From contig JAITAM010000133.1 in assembly GCA_031284085.1 (NCBI GenBank), positions 1 through 5,989 of the forward strand: a stretch of 5,989 bases of DNA, in the 5' to 3' direction. Both the position numbers and the translations under genes were made by a program. The notes under the pieces were generated by a model, which worked only from the letters and a program-made list of their open reading frames with translations, was not told where the DNA came from and did not search any database. Numbering within the stretch: the first letter of the stretch is position 1; each line of letters opens with the position of its first letter. Positions 5,935-5,989 of the stretch are shown here, piece after piece. Source of the DNA: Spirochaetaceae bacterium (GTDB taxonomy: Bacteria > Spirochaetota > Spirochaetia > Treponematales > Breznakiellaceae).

Positions 5935-5969
5935 CGATACAGCAACCTTTGAAACAGGCTGGCCTGCGG
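5935..5969. repeat. Block C, copy 2, with CAGGC/GCCTG hairpin
   Basis: It resembles 5427-5459 but the palindrome is CAGGC-TG-GCCTG (5955-5966) instead of CCCGC-TG-GCGGG, so both arms changed together. It marks the right end of the recognisable array; the last 20 bases of the window show nothing I can assign. Confidence 0.6.
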
Positions 5970-5989
5970 GACGTCTAGAAATGATTCCG

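Larger units (their letters stand above)
5253..5971. repeat. Composite non-coding repeat array: seven 68-bp units with repeated spacer blocks
   Basis: This stretch contains no credible gene. Seven 68-bp units start at 5272, 5350, 5520, 5594, 5710, 5784 and 5858, all aligning without indels. All share AGGTCTGACCTGTTTTTT and an AGGCAAAAAGCC block near the right end. Joints are 6 bp (three times), 10 bp, 48 bp and 102 bp; the long ones carry their own repeated blocks. Start-to-start distances are 78, 170, 74, 116, 74 and 74 bp. Five of the six are not multiples of three, so the frame moves between most units, and the open minus-strand frames are by-products of a stop-poor repeat. The array sits immediately upstream of the U32 gene. 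It resembles a locally amplified intergenic repeat family (REP/MITE-like in size), but no transposase or flanking target duplication is visible. Confidence 0.92.

Noticed and set aside
5400..5945. Several overlapping minus-strand open frames of 61-92 codons with repeated motifs such as REWRYGFLP and KKQVRP
   Set aside because: They are the same repeat read in different frames; the 74-bp spacing shifts frame between units, most starts are non-ATG or lack ribosome sites, and there is no conserved protein pattern beyond the DNA repeat.
5253..5971. Integron attC sites, since some treponemes carry chromosomal integrons
   Set aside because: No paired RYYYAAC/GTTRRRY boxes flanking gene cassettes are visible, and the units sit directly next to each other without cassettes or an integrase.

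Overview
The window is a single-direction stretch of bacterial chromosome in which every supported gene lies on the minus strand. In transcription order (right to left) it holds a non-coding repeat array (about 5253-5971), a long U32-family protein resembling the RNA-hydroxylation enzymes RlhA/TrhP (5206-3149), a small membrane-anchored HNH nuclease-like protein (3067-2702), a MATE-family multidrug/cation antiporter (2656-1235), and a GPH/MelB-type sugar:cation symporter (from 1248 leftwards, cut by the window edge). Base composition is roughly balanced. The protein styles and the spurious peptides read from the repeats (REWRYGFLP, DKKQVRPRNLFQ) suggest a spirochaete, probably a Treponema. This is recognition from memory, not a computed placement.

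The four genes sit close together: gaps of 81 and 45 bases, then a 14-base overlap between the MATE and GPH genes. A weak terminator-like hairpin lies between the U32 and HNH genes, so the U32 gene may be a separate transcription unit from HNH-MATE-GPH. The two transporters are probably translationally coupled. Nothing in the sequence ties the HNH protein functionally to either neighbour; co-orientation may be all they share.

The most unusual part is the right-hand 0.7 kb. Seven copies of a 68-bp unit, colinear without a single indel, are separated by 6-bp or 10-bp joints or by longer blocks that are themselves repeated. All seven keep an 18-bp core, AGGTCTGACCTGTTTTTT, which forms the 3' arm and T-tract of a terminator-like hairpin on the plus strand, opposite to the direction of the genes. 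Copies vary at linked sites that alternate from unit to unit, pointing to a two-unit higher-order repeat, and a 131-bp segment is duplicated at 190-bp offset with four differences. The common joint period of 74 bp breaks the reading frame, so open frames through the array are coincidental. One of them would wrongly add 94 residues to the U32 protein.
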